Assembly (NCBI GenBank): GCA_034189165.1
Contig: JAXHVN010000003.1
Coordinates: forward strand, 62,001-126,000
Source: JAASSS01 sp021767745
GTDB lineage: Bacteria > Pseudomonadota > Gammaproteobacteria > UBA5335
Reading direction: 5' to 3'
DNA: 64,000 bases
In this document: positions 40,222-49,362 of the stretch, one piece after another
Numbering within the stretch: the stretch's first letter is position 1
Layout of the letters: every line of letters starts with the position of its first letter
The notes under the pieces: model-generated
The model's database searches: none
What the model saw: the letters and a program-made list of their open reading frames with translations, nothing else
Told to the model about the DNA's origin: nothing
Made by a program: the position numbers and the translations under genes

Positions 40222-42192
40222 ATGGACCAGCGGACAGGCGAGGCAGGGGAAGACGTCAACCTGCGCCTGCCCCGTGAGCTGCTGACCCGGGCGGCCGCGG
40301 TGGCGCAGGCGCAGGACGGCTTTCCGCCGATCAACGACTACGGTCTGATCGGCGACTGCCGCACTGCCGCTCTGGTCAGCCGCGACTGCAGCATCGAGTG
40401 GCTGTGCCTGCCGAACTTCTCCAACGGCGCGGTCTTCGCCGCAATCCTGGACCGCAGCAAGGGCGGCCGCTTCAGCATCCGGCCGCCGCATCACTACAAC
40501 ACCCGGCGCCGCTATGTCGGCGACACCGCCGTGCTGGAGACCACCTTCGTCACCGCCAGCGGGACGGCGACGGTCACCGACATGCTCTGCATCGATGAGC
40601 CGATCCGCCGGCGCGATGTGCTGACGCCCGAGCGCGAGCTGCTGCGGGTGGTGGAGGGCGTGGTCGGCGAGGTCGAGCTGGAGGTCGTGTACGCGCCGCG
40701 CCCGAATTTCGCCCGCGATCGCTACGTGCTGCGCCAGCGGGGCGCACTGGGCTGGGCCTGCGAAAGCCGCAACCAACTGTTTCTGCTGCACACCGACCTG
40801 CCGCTGCAGGCCCGCGACGGCGAGGCCGTGTGTGGCCGCTTCACCATCCGCGCCGGCGAGCGCAAGTACCTCTCGCTCAGCTACGAGCGCGGCAGCCCCG
40901 CCGCCATGGTGCCGCTGGGCGCTGCCGCCGAGGAGCGCCGCCAGCTGACCCTGGACTTCTGGCAGAACTGGGTCGCGCGCTGCACCTACCAAGGCCCCTA
41001 TCGGGACTCGGTCGTGCGCAGCCTGATCACGCTCAAGCTGATGACCTTCTCGCTGTCCGGGGCCGTGATCGCCGCGCCGACCGCCTCGCTGCCCGAGTCG
41101 GTCGGCCACGGCCGCAACTGGGACTACCGCTTCTGCTGGCTGCGCGATGCCGCGTTCATCCTGCGGGCCTTCATTGACCTGGGCTACCCGCACGAGGGCG
41201 CGGCCTTTCTCGACTGGATGCTGCACTCCACCCGGCTGACCTGGCCCAGGCTGCAGGTGCTCTACGACGTGTTCGGCCGCACGGGCATGAAGGAGCTCAC
41301 GCTCGACCACCTGAGCGGCTATCGCAACTCGCTGCCGGTGCGGGTGGGCAATGCCGCGATCGAGCAGGTGCAGCTGGATGTCTACGGCTCGGTGCTGCAG
41401 GCGGCGCACGACTTCGTTCGCCGTGGCGGCAAGCTGGACTGGTACGAGCGGCGCATGCTGCGCGGGCTCGGTGACACGATCTGCAAGGAATGGCGGCTGC
41501 CGGACCAGGGCCTGTGGGAGATGCGCGGGCGGCCACGCCACCACACCTACTCCAAACTCATGTGCTGGTGCGGACTGAACTGCCTGCTGGACCTGCACCA
41601 GCGCGGCGTGATGCGGGTGGACGAACCGCGGCTGGCGCGCGAGCGCGAAGCCATCGCCGCGGCGATCCGCAGCGAGGGCTACAGCGAGCGGCACGGCGCC
41701 TACGTCGGCGAGTTCGGCGGCGATTGGCCCGATGCGGCCCTGCTGCTGCTGGCGCGCCACCGCTTCGAGCCGCCGGACTCGCCGCGCCTGCACGGCACCT
41801 TCGCCTTCATCGAGGACCGCCTCAGCCACGGCGGACTGCTGCTGCGCTATCCGGACGGGGAAGACGAGCTGGCGGGCGACGAGGGTGCCTTCGGCGTCTG
41901 CTGCTTCTGGGCGGTGGATCACATGGTGCGCACGGGTCAGCAGGAGGCCGCCGCCCGCCGCTTTGAATACCTGCTCTCGTTCGCCAACGATCTCGGCCTG
42001 TTCGCCGAGGAGATCGAGATCCGCACTGGCGCGGCGCTCGGCAATTTCCCGCAGGGCTTTACCCACATCGGGCTCATCTCGGCCGCGCTGGTGCTCACGC
42101 ACATGCCGCGCGGCCAGGCGCCCGAGGATGGCGAGGAGGAACAGCAGGCCATGTTCGAGCATCAGGACGAGGCAGGGGAGTCGGCCTCATGA
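40222..42192 (+). CDS. GH15 glucoamylase/trehalase-like glycoside hydrolase
   Basis: A 656-residue cytoplasmic glycoside hydrolase family 15 enzyme (no signal peptide). The N-terminal beta-sandwich begins with INDYGLIGDCRTAALVSRDC and DRSKGGRFSI. The (alpha/alpha)6 barrel has GRNWDYRFCWLRDAAF near residue 297, YSKLMCWCGLNCLLDL near 443 and GNFPQGFTHIGLI near 607. Bacterial members with this layout include trehalases and glucan hydrolases that release glucose; the choice cannot be made here. The start at 40222 has AAGGAAG upstream. The stop overlaps the next gene by four bases. A 168-base spacer with no clear promoter motif separates it from the divergent ThDP-enzyme operon. Confidence 0.92.
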   Translation: MDQRTGEAGEDVNLRLPRELLTRAAAVAQAQDGFPPINDYGLIGDCRTAALVSRDCSIEWLCLPNFSNGAVFAAILDRSKGGRFSIRPPHHYNTRRRYVGDTAVLETTFVTASGTATVTDMLCIDEPIRRRDVLTPERELLRVVEGVVGEVELEVVYAPRPNFARDRYVLRQRGALGWACESRNQLFLLHTDLPLQARDGEAVCGRFTIRAGERKYLSLSYERGSPAAMVPLGAAAEERRQLTLDFWQNWVARCTYQGPYRDSVVRSLITLKLMTFSLSGAVIAAPTASLPESVGHGRNWDYRFCWLRDAAFILRAFIDLGYPHEGAAFLDWMLHSTRLTWPRLQVLYDVFGRTGMKELTLDHLSGYRNSLPVRVGNAAIEQVQLDVYGSVLQAAHDFVRRGGKLDWYERRMLRGLGDTICKEWRLPDQGLWEMRGRPRHHTYSKLMCWCGLNCLLDLHQRGVMRVDEPRLAREREAIAAAIRSEGYSERHGAYVGEFGGDWPDAALLLLARHRFEPPDSPRLHGTFAFIEDRLSHGGLLLRYPDGEDELAGDEGAFGVCCFWAVDHMVRTGQQEAAARRFEYLLSFANDLGLFAEEIEIRTGAALGNFPQGFTHIGLISAALVLTHMPRGQAPEDGEEEQQAMFEHQDEAGESAS

Positions 42193-42689
42193 GCACCATG
42201 CTGGCACTGACGCAGATCGAGCAGGTGCTGCTGTGGGGCCTGATCGCGACCTTCGCCATGACCACGATCCTGCAGCTGAGCCAGGGGCTGGGGCTCTCCC
42301 GCATCAGCCTGCCGTTCATCTTCGGCACGGTCGTCAGCGGCAATCGTCACGTGGCCAACGTGGTCGGCTTCCTGCTGTATCTGGCCGGTGGCGTGCTGTT
42401 CGCCTTCCTGTACTACCTCGTGTTCGCCAGCGTCGGCCGCGCCGGCTGGTGGTTCGGCGCCCTGCTCGGGCTGCTGCACGGCCTGTTCCTGCTCACCGCC
42501 TTCCTGCCGCTGCTGTCCTACGTGCATCCACGCATCGCCTCGGAATACGACGGGCCGATCGCGCATCGCCGGCTGGAGCCGCCCGGCTTCATGGGTCTGC
42601 ACTACGGCCGGCAGACGCCGCTGGTGACGCTGTTCGGGCAGGTGATCTACGGCACCCTGCTCGGGCTGACACTGCAGCTGCCCGCCTGA
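42189..42689 (+). CDS. Conserved four-helix membrane protein, unknown
   Basis: A 166-residue integral membrane protein. Four hydrophobic helices are visible: VLLWGLIATFAMTTILQ near 13, VVGFLLYLAGGVLFAFLYYL near 58, LLGLLHGLFLLTAFLPLL near 92, and LFGQVIYGTLLGLTL at the end. A conserved-looking loop HPRIASEYDGPIAHRRLEPP lies between helices 3 and 4. I recognise no characterised family. The ATG overlaps the GH15 stop (ATGA), so it is translated with that gene; the SDR gene follows after 56 bases. Confidence 0.8.
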   Translation: MSTMLALTQIEQVLLWGLIATFAMTTILQLSQGLGLSRISLPFIFGTVVSGNRHVANVVGFLLYLAGGVLFAFLYYLVFASVGRAGWWFGALLGLLHGLFLLTAFLPLLSYVHPRIASEYDGPIAHRRLEPPGFMGLHYGRQTPLVTLFGQVIYGTLLGLTLQLPA

Positions 42690-42745
42690 GGGAACCTCGG
42701 TGGCGGTCGCGGTCTCTGCTGTGTGGGCAGCAGCGGAGGCAGGCG

Positions 42746-43750
42746 ATGGACAGGCAGGTGGTGGTGGTGACCGGAGCCTCGGGCGGCGTCGGCCGGGCGA
42801 GTGCCGTCGCGTTCGCAGCCCGCGGCGCGAAGGTGGCCCTGATCGCCCGGGGCGCGGCGGGCCTGGCCGGGGCGGCGGCAGAGGTGCGCGAGGCCGGCGG
42901 CGAGGCGCTGGTGGTGCCGACCGACATCGCCGATGCCGATGCCGTGGAGGCCGCCGCGGCGCGGATCGAGGCGGAGCTCGGGCCGATCGACGTGTGGGTC
43001 AATGCCGCCATGGCGACGGTGTTCGCGCCGGTGCTCGAGATCGAGCCGGCCGAGTACCGCCGGGCGACGGAGGTCACCTATCTCGGCGCCGTCTGGGGCA
43101 CGCTGGCGGCGCTGCGGCGCATGCGCTCGCGCAACCGCGGGCACATCATCCAGGTGGGCTCGGCGCTGGCGTACCGGTCGATCCCGCTGCAGGCGCCCTA
43201 CTGCGGCGCCAAGCATGCCCTGGTCGGCTTTACCGACTCGCTGCGCTGCGAGCTGATCCACGATGCCAGCGCCATCCGGCTGAGCATGGTGCACCTGTGC
43301 TCGTTCAATACGCCGCAGTTCCGCTGGGGGCGCTCGCGGATGCCGAAGGCGCCACAGCCAGTGCCGCCGATCTATCAACCCGAGGCGGCGGCCCGGGCAG
43401 TGCTGAAGGCATTGGACGAAGCACCCCGCGAGCTGTGGGTCGGCCTGCCGGCGGTGCAGGCGATACTGGGCAACCGCGTCGCGCCCTGGCTCGCCGACCG
43501 GGTGCTTGCGCGGCAGGGCTACGAGGGCCAGCAGGCTGCTGCGCCGGCCGATGCCGATCGTCCCGACAATCTGTTCGCGCCGGCCGATGCCGACACCGAC
43601 TACGGCACGCACGGTCAGTACGACCGACAGGCGAGCGCGGGAGACTGGCAGTTCCAGGTGCTGGCCGACTGGCAGTGGATGGGGCTCGCCGGCATCGTCG
43701 CGCTGCTGGCGCTGTCGATCCTGATGCTGATCGTGGGCGCGGTGTTCTGA
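42746..43750 (+). CDS. SDR oxidoreductase with C-terminal membrane helix
   Basis: A 334-residue short-chain dehydrogenase. The cofactor motif is VTGASGGVGRASA, the catalytic serine lies in QVGSALAYRS and Tyr/Lys in YCGAKHALVGF. About 70 residues longer than a classical SDR, it ends with a helix (GIVALLALSILMLIVGAVF) that would hold it to the inner membrane. Such long SDRs occur in stress clusters with GH15 and ThDP enzymes. CGGAGGC precedes ATG 42746. It is third in the GH15 plus-strand unit; the 150 bases after it contain no gene. Confidence 0.9.
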   Translation: MDRQVVVVTGASGGVGRASAVAFAARGAKVALIARGAAGLAGAAAEVREAGGEALVVPTDIADADAVEAAAARIEAELGPIDVWVNAAMATVFAPVLEIEPAEYRRATEVTYLGAVWGTLAALRRMRSRNRGHIIQVGSALAYRSIPLQAPYCGAKHALVGFTDSLRCELIHDASAIRLSMVHLCSFNTPQFRWGRSRMPKAPQPVPPIYQPEAAARAVLKALDEAPRELWVGLPAVQAILGNRVAPWLADRVLARQGYEGQQAAAPADADRPDNLFAPADADTDYGTHGQYDRQASAGDWQFQVLADWQWMGLAGIVALLALSILMLIVGAVF

Positions 43751-43901
43751 CGCCCGCGGTGTCGGCGGGCCATGCGCCCGCCGGCCGAATGCGCCGTCCC
43801 GCACCCGCGGACGCTGGCGGCCACGGCGGAAGGCCCGCATGCGGCCGCGGCCCGCCCACCCGAGGCAGGCGCCGGCAGCACCGGCTGCAGCGATGGCGCC
43901 C

Positions 43902-45854
43902 ATGGCCGATATCCTGGGGGTTCGTTCCTACCCGCCGATCGCCGTGGCCAGACTGTTTCCGACGCTCAGCAGTTGCCGCAACATGCAGGCCGGCGAACGC
44001 CGCTTCGCCGAGCGCCTGCTGCAGTATCTCGAGGATGATTACCTCATCTGGTACGACCAGCCGGTGGGCCGGCGGCGACGCTACCCGGACTTCGTCATCC
44101 TGCACCCGCGCCGCGGCCTGCTGCTGCTGGAAGTGAAGGACTGGCGGCTGGAAACGCTGCAGCGCATCGATCGGGACGAGGCCACGCTGCTGGTCGGCGG
44201 CACCCTCAAGCGTGTGGCCAGCCCGCTGGCGCAGGCGCGCCAGTGCCTGTACCAGCTCAAGCAGATGCTGGAGGCCGATCCCCAGCTGCGGCAGCCTGAT
44301 GGGCCGCGCCAGGGTCAGCTGATCTGTCCCTATGCGCACGGCGTGGTATTCACCCGCATCTCGCGCCGGGCGTTCGATGCCACGGATCTGCCGGACGTGC
44401 TGCCGCCGCGCCTGACCCTCTGCAAGGACGAGATGACGCCGAGCCTCGACGCCGAGGCCTTCCAGCAGCGGCTGTGGGATATGTTCGACTATCCTTGCCA
44501 CCGCCCGCTGAGCCTGCCGCAGATCGATCGCATCCGCTGGCATCTGTATCCGGAAGTGCGCGTCGCCGCTGCGCAGACGGCGCTGTTCCCCGAGCCGACC
44601 GCCGCGGCCTCGGCACCGGACCCGGCATCAGCGTCGACATCGGAACCGGCGGCTCCACAGGCGCCGGTGCAGAGCATCCCGGATCTGGTCCGGGTGATGG
44701 ATCTGCAGCAGGAGCAACTGGCCCGCAGTCTCGGCAGCGGGCACCGCGTCATCCACGGCGTGGCCGGTGCCGGCAAGACGCTGATCCTGGTCTACCGCGC
44801 GCTGCATCTGGCGCAGGCGATGCACAAGCCGGTCCTGATTCTCTGCTTCAATCTGACGCTGGCCGCCCACCTGCGCGCCGTCATGGCCCAGCACGGGGTG
44901 GCAGAGCGGGTGCAGGTTAGATCCTTCCACGCTTGGTGCCGTGCCCAGCTGCAGCACTACCACGTGCCGCTGCCGCCAGGGGACAAGGATTTCTACACCG
45001 AGCTGCCCGCCTGCACGCTGGCGGCGGTCGAGCGTGGTGCGATTCCGCGGTCGCAATACGGGGCGGTGCTGATCGATGAGGGTCACGACTTCGCGCCCGA
45101 CTGGCTGCGGCTGGCGGTCAGCATGGTCGATGAGCAGACCGACTCGCTGCTGCTGCTCTATGACGATGCCCAGGCGATCTACCGCAGTGGCAGGCATGGC
45201 GGCGGGCTCGACTTCACGCTCTCCAGCGTCGGGGTCCGGGCGCAGGGCCGGACCAACATCCTGCGGATCAACTACCGCAACACCGAGGAGATCCTGCAGT
45301 TCGCCTACCGCTTCGCCCGGCAGTACATCGCGCCGAGCGAAACCGACGAGGATCACGTGCCGACGCTCGAGCCGCAGGGAGCGGGTCGACGAGGCACGGC
45401 GCCGGTCGTTCGTCTGCAGCCGGATTTCCCTGCCGAGGCCAGGCTCATCGCCCGGACCTTCGCTCAGCTCCATCGGCGTGACGGGGTGCCGCTGGCGCAG
45501 ATGTGTGTGACCTATCGCCACCAGTGGATGGGCGAGCGGCTGGGGCAGGCCCTGGCGGCGCAGGGACTGGCGTGTCAGCACCTGCACGATGCCGGGGCCA
45601 AGCGGACCTATGATCCGTGTGTGCCGGCCGTGAAGCTGATGACGATGCACAGCAGCAAGGGGCTCGAATTCCCGGTGGTCGCCGTCGCGGGTGTGGGCGC
45701 CATGCCCGCCGACGAGGGCTCGACGCCGGCAGAGGAGGCGCGGCTGCTCTACGTGGCGCTCACCCGCGCGACGGACAAGCTGCTGGTGACGGCGCATCGG
45801 CCGAGCCCGTTCTTTGCCGCGCTCGCCCAGATGCCGATGGCCGCCGGCGCCTGA
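43902..45854 (+). CDS. NERD nuclease-UvrD/Rep helicase fusion
   Basis: A 650-residue fusion of a NERD domain (about 25-130) with a superfamily 1 helicase. NERD carries a PD-(D/E)xK-like core, YPDFVILHPRRGLLLLEVKD. The helicase has Walker A HGVAGAGKTLIL near residue 286, Walker B VLIDEGHDF near 388, LRINYRNTEEI, and the C-terminal TMHSSKGLEFPVV near 580 with LLYVALTRATDKLL. A Pro/Ala/Ser linker (about 225-265) separates the parts. It probably unwinds and processes DNA ends; a repair or anti-phage role is possible but unproven. ATGs at 43893 and 43902 are both in frame, without a clear ribosome-binding site. No partner gene is adjacent. Confidence 0.88.
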   Translation: MADILGVRSYPPIAVARLFPTLSSCRNMQAGERRFAERLLQYLEDDYLIWYDQPVGRRRRYPDFVILHPRRGLLLLEVKDWRLETLQRIDRDEATLLVGGTLKRVASPLAQARQCLYQLKQMLEADPQLRQPDGPRQGQLICPYAHGVVFTRISRRAFDATDLPDVLPPRLTLCKDEMTPSLDAEAFQQRLWDMFDYPCHRPLSLPQIDRIRWHLYPEVRVAAAQTALFPEPTAAASAPDPASASTSEPAAPQAPVQSIPDLVRVMDLQQEQLARSLGSGHRVIHGVAGAGKTLILVYRALHLAQAMHKPVLILCFNLTLAAHLRAVMAQHGVAERVQVRSFHAWCRAQLQHYHVPLPPGDKDFYTELPACTLAAVERGAIPRSQYGAVLIDEGHDFAPDWLRLAVSMVDEQTDSLLLLYDDAQAIYRSGRHGGGLDFTLSSVGVRAQGRTNILRINYRNTEEILQFAYRFARQYIAPSETDEDHVPTLEPQGAGRRGTAPVVRLQPDFPAEARLIARTFAQLHRRDGVPLAQMCVTYRHQWMGERLGQALAAQGLACQHLHDAGAKRTYDPCVPAVKLMTMHSSKGLEFPVVAVAGVGAMPADEGSTPAEEARLLYVALTRATDKLLVTAHRPSPFFAALAQMPMAAGA

Positions 45855-45884
45855 TCGGCAGCCGGCGGCTCAAGCCGCGCGGCC

Positions 45885-46913
45885 TCAATCGGCCGGCAGC
45901 TGCACGCGTGCCAGGGTGTCGGCGTCGGTGCCGAACCAGAGCACGTCGCGTTCGGCGTCGTAGATCATGTGCCGCACGCTGCCGCCCCCGCTCGGCAGCG
46001 GCACCGGCGGATAAAAGTGTTCGCGTGCCGGATCGAAGCCCACCAGGCGGTTCGGCTGCATGCCGGTTTCCACGAACCAGAGCCGGCCTTCCCCATCGAT
46101 CGTCATGGCATAGGGCTGGGCCCGCTCACCGCCCGGCACCCGCCATTCGCGCGTCTTGCCGGTGGCCGGGCTGTAGCGGCCGAGATACCCCTCGGCGAAG
46201 TCGACGTACCAGATGTGATCGCCGCTCGCCGCCAGCCGCCGGGGCCGCGTCTGGGCGCGCGGCAATTCGTGCTCGTGCAGCGTCATGGACGCCGGGTCGA
46301 TGCTGCCGAGCCTGTGACTGCCGAATTCGGTGAACCAGGGCCGGCCGCGGCCGTCGACCACGATGCCGTAGGGGCGGGCGCCGCGGGTCGGCACCGGCAG
46401 CAGGGTGATCTGCTCGGTCAGCAGGTCAAGACGACCGATGAAATTGCCGCCCTGCACGGTGAACCAGAGGTTGCCGCGGTCGTCGGTCACCAGCGTATGC
46501 GGGTCGGCGGCGGCCGGGTCGGGCATCGGGAAGCGGTCGATCTGCCCGGTCAGCGGATCGTAGCGGCCGATATAGGCGGCGCCGTTGCCGGCGAACCAGA
46601 TGCGGCCATCGTGCACGATGAGGTTGTGCGGCGCCGTCCCGGGTGGCAGATCGATGCGCTCGAACTCGCGCGTGGAGGGCGAGAAGCGACCGAGATAGTT
46701 GCCGCGCTGGCCCACGAACCAGACATGATCGTGATTGTCGACATCCGGATCGCGCGGGCGCGTATCGGCCCATGGCACCGGCCATTCCTGGATCTGCGGC
46801 GCTTCGGTCGGCGGCGCGCCGGCGAGCGGCGTCTCCAGTACCGGCGTCGACGGGGACGGGGCGGCGAGCAGGGGCGAGGCGATCAACAGCAAAGACAGCA
46901 GCGCCATTCTCAT
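45885..46913 (-). CDS. Secreted Vgb-type beta-propeller protein
   Basis: A 342-residue exported protein with signal peptide MRMALLSLLLIASPLLAAP followed by a six- or seven-bladed propeller. Blade repeats carry the pattern DDRGNLWFTVQGGNFIGR, DGRIWFAGNGAAYIGRYD and DGRGRPWFTEFGSHRLG, typical of the virginiamycin B lyase/streptogramin-lyase superfamily. Most members are not antibiotic lyases and I see no support for that activity; periplasmic binding or lactonase-like roles are equally possible. A strong minus-strand terminator lies 25 bases upstream of its start. It converges with the helicase gene. Confidence 0.85.
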   Translation of the reverse strand: MRMALLSLLLIASPLLAAPSPSTPVLETPLAGAPPTEAPQIQEWPVPWADTRPRDPDVDNHDHVWFVGQRGNYLGRFSPSTREFERIDLPPGTAPHNLIVHDGRIWFAGNGAAYIGRYDPLTGQIDRFPMPDPAAADPHTLVTDDRGNLWFTVQGGNFIGRLDLLTEQITLLPVPTRGARPYGIVVDGRGRPWFTEFGSHRLGSIDPASMTLHEHELPRAQTRPRRLAASGDHIWYVDFAEGYLGRYSPATGKTREWRVPGGERAQPYAMTIDGEGRLWFVETGMQPNRLVGFDPAREHFYPPVPLPSGGGSVRHMIYDAERDVLWFGTDADTLARVQLPAD

Positions 46914-46937
46914 GGCAGGCTCCTCAGGACGGCGACC

Positions 46938-46966
46938 AAAAAAAACCCGCCGAAACGACGGCGGGT
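46938..46966 (-). terminator. Strong intrinsic terminator between the act/cox operon and the Vgb-like gene
   Basis: On the minus strand, ACCCGCCG-TCGTTT-CGGCGGGT is an 8-bp stem with a 6-base loop followed by a run of eight T. It lies 241 bases after the response-regulator stop, ending the act/cox transcript, but also only 25 bases before the Vgb-like start, where it could act as an attenuator. The 293-base spacer 46914-47206 holds no other feature that I can see. Confidence 0.85.
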
Positions 46967-47206
46967 AAGTAGATGCGTCATGCGCTCAAGGAAAACCACG
47001 TGATGGCCGTTTCGTCGATGCGTCGGCGAAGCGCCCGGACCGGCTGCCCTACGGCCGGAACCGGACTGGCGGAGCGGCAGTGAACCGACTCCGTCGCCGC
47101 GCTGCCGGCGATCCGGCTCATCACGCTACGGTGCCAAGATTAGGGCTACAGCGTGGGGCCAATGTGGTCGGAACGTGGAGCAAATGTGGAGTCGACGCCA
47201 CCAGCG

Positions 47207-47890
47207 CTAGGGCTCCAGTTTGTAGCCGACCCCGTAGACCGAGCGCACCAGTTCGCGGCCGGGCTCCAGGCGGGCGAGCTTGCGGCGCAGGTTCTTCACA
47301 TGGCTGTCGACGGTGCGGTCGGTCACCACGCGATGGTCGGTATAGAGCCGGTCGAGCAGTTGCTCGCGAGAGAGCACCCGCCCGGGATGTGCCGCCAGTG
47401 CGGCGAGCAGGCGGAATTCCACCGGCGTCAGCGGCACCGGCCGGCCATTGACGGTGGCGCGGTAGGCCGCCTCGTCGATCTGCAGGATCGACGGCTCGCC
47501 CGCCGGCTCGGCCGGCGCCGGCGCCTGGACCCGCCGCAGGATGCCGCGCACCCGCGCCACCACCTCGCGCGGGCTGAACGGCTTGCAGATGTAGTCGTCG
47601 GCGCCCAGCTCCAGGCCGAGCAGGCGATCGATCTCCTCGACGCGGGCCGTGATCATCACGATCGGCACCTCCGAGAAGCGTCGAATCTCCCGGCACAGGT
47701 CCAGCCCGTCCGCACCCGGCAGCATCAGGTCGAGCAGGATCAGCGCGTAGCCGCCGGCCTGCACCCGGGCGAGCACTTCGGTGCCCTCGTGCAGCACCTG
47801 CGGCTGATAGCCGGCGGCCCGCAGATAGTCGGCCAGGAGCGAGGCGAGCTTGGGCTCGTCCTCGACGATCAGGATGCGCTCATCGCCCAT
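47207..47890 (-). CDS. OmpR-family response regulator, BaeR-like
   Basis: A 227-residue two-component response regulator. The receiver domain has acidic residues in VEDEP, phosphoacceptor Asp54 (LLDLMLPG) and Lys103 (CKPFSP). The winged-helix domain (about 130-225) ends with VDSHVKNLRRKLARLEPG and VYGVGYKLEP. It lies nine bases after its cognate kinase and is the last gene of the respiratory operon, suggesting feedback control of oxidase expression; that link is inference. Confidence 0.94.
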   Translation of the reverse strand: MGDERILIVEDEPKLASLLADYLRAAGYQPQVLHEGTEVLARVQAGGYALILLDLMLPGADGLDLCREIRRFSEVPIVMITARVEEIDRLLGLELGADDYICKPFSPREVVARVRGILRRVQAPAPAEPAGEPSILQIDEAAYRATVNGRPVPLTPVEFRLLAALAAHPGRVLSREQLLDRLYTDHRVVTDRTVDSHVKNLRRKLARLEPGRELVRSVYGVGYKLEP

Positions 47891-47899
47891 GCGACTATT

Positions 47900-49333
47900 C
47901 TAGCCGGCTCCGCCCGCCGGCAGCCGCACCTGCATCCACACGCCGCCGAGCGCCGAGGGCGCTGCGCTGATCTGGCCGCCATGCGCCTGCACGATGTTGC
48001 GGCAGATCGCCAGGCCCAGCCCCGTGCCGCCGCGGCGCCGGCTGCGCGAGGCGTCCAGGCGGAACAGGCGCTCGAAGATCCGCTCGCTGTGTTCGGCCGG
48101 CACGCCGGGGGCGGAATCCTCCACGTCCACGATCATCTCCCCCTCGGCCAGCCGACCCTGCAGGCGCACCCGCCCGCCCGGATCGGTGTAGTCGGTGCTG
48201 TTCTGCAGCAGGTTGATGAACAGCTGGCGCAGCCGCCCCGGATCGCCCCACACCGGCATGGGTTCGTCGGGCAGGAACACCTCCAGCGTCAGCTCGCGCG
48301 CCGCCAGCTGCTCTCGGTATAGCGTCAGCACATCGCGCAACAGCGCGCCGAGGTCCATGCGCTGTTTCTGGTAGCTGAGCGCGCCCACATCGGAGAGCGA
48401 CAGCTCGTAGAGATCGTCCACCAGCTGGCCGAGCGCAATCACCTCACTCTGCAGCGACCCCAGTGCCGCGGGCGTGAGCGGCCGGATGCCATCCTGCAGG
48501 GATTCGAGCTCCCCCCGCAGTACCGCCAGCGGGGTGCGCAGCTCGTGGGAGATATCGGCCATGAATTCCCGTCGCAGCCGCTCGTTGCGCTCCAGGGTCT
48601 GCGCCAGCGAATTGAAGCTGGTGGCCAGTTGGCCGAGCTCGTCGCGCGACTGCACGGGCAGGCGGATGCGGAAGTCGCCGGCGGCCAGCCGGCGCGTGCC
48701 GCGTGCCAGGCGCTGCACCGGCGAGAGGAACATGCGCGCCAGCATCAGCGCCACCAGGCCCGCGAGCAGGACTGAGAGCAGGCCGATCACCCAGGTGGCC
48801 TGGCGCTGGCTGTCCTGGAACTGCAGGTCCACCGCGTTGGACAGCCGGTCGGAAGGCGAGACCGCCAGCCAGCCGGCCTGCTGGCCGTTCAGCAGGATCG
48901 GCTGCATGCGCGCGTTCGGTGCCGGCTGCGGGTTGCCGGCCACCAGCTGCAGCTGCGCATCGAGCAGGCTCAGGCGCAGCGCCAGCTCGATCGTCTCGCC
49001 GGGGGCGGGCACGGACTGCTCATCGGTCGGATTGAGCATGCGATAGCGCGTGTAGCGCACCAGCAGCGTGCGCCAGCGCCGCTGGTCGCGACGCAGCCAG
49101 TTCCAGTCCCCGCGCCGGGCGTAGCTGGCCGCGAGCACCTCGGTCAGCTCCTCCAGTTGGGCGGCCTCGCTCTCGTTGACGTAGACGAGAAAGCCGCGCT
49201 CGAAGCTGACGCTGCTGGCCCAGGTCAGGCCCACCACCACCAGCACGCTCGTCGCCAGCACCGCCAGGAAGAGCTTGATGGTGATGCCGATGCGCGGCCG
49301 GCGCCGGCGCAACGCGGCCAGCGCCCGCCGCAT
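47900..49333 (-). CDS. Sensor histidine kinase, BaeS-like
   Basis: A 477-residue membrane kinase. Two helices (about 17-39 and 175-197) flank a periplasmic sensor of roughly 130 residues, then HAMP, the phosphoacceptor His near 262 in DISHELRTPLAVLRGE, and the ATPase domain with NLLQNSTDYTDPGG and GGTGLGLAICR. I choose ATG 49333; an upstream frame would add 27 residues. It starts 29 bases after coxD, in the same direction, so it is probably co-transcribed with the oxidase. The periplasmic part has no heme-binding or Cys motif that I can recognise. Confidence 0.92.
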   Translation of the reverse strand: MRRALAALRRRRPRIGITIKLFLAVLATSVLVVVGLTWASSVSFERGFLVYVNESEAAQLEELTEVLAASYARRGDWNWLRRDQRRWRTLLVRYTRYRMLNPTDEQSVPAPGETIELALRLSLLDAQLQLVAGNPQPAPNARMQPILLNGQQAGWLAVSPSDRLSNAVDLQFQDSQRQATWVIGLLSVLLAGLVALMLARMFLSPVQRLARGTRRLAAGDFRIRLPVQSRDELGQLATSFNSLAQTLERNERLRREFMADISHELRTPLAVLRGELESLQDGIRPLTPAALGSLQSEVIALGQLVDDLYELSLSDVGALSYQKQRMDLGALLRDVLTLYREQLAARELTLEVFLPDEPMPVWGDPGRLRQLFINLLQNSTDYTDPGGRVRLQGRLAEGEMIVDVEDSAPGVPAEHSERIFERLFRLDASRSRRRGGTGLGLAICRNIVQAHGGQISAAPSALGGVWMQVRLPAGGAG

Positions 49334-49362
49334 GCGTCCCGGACCGCCCGCTGCGGTCTCGT

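Noticed and set aside
40054..42162. 700-residue N-terminal extension of the ThDP enzyme frame
   Set aside because: It lies antisense to GH15, and the family N-terminus begins at MSQTVGDFLL with a good ribosome-binding site at 40053.
45885..46913. Streptogramin (virginiamycin B) resistance gene
   Set aside because: Only the propeller fold is shared; the secreted form and weak catalytic-residue match do not support antibiotic lyase activity.
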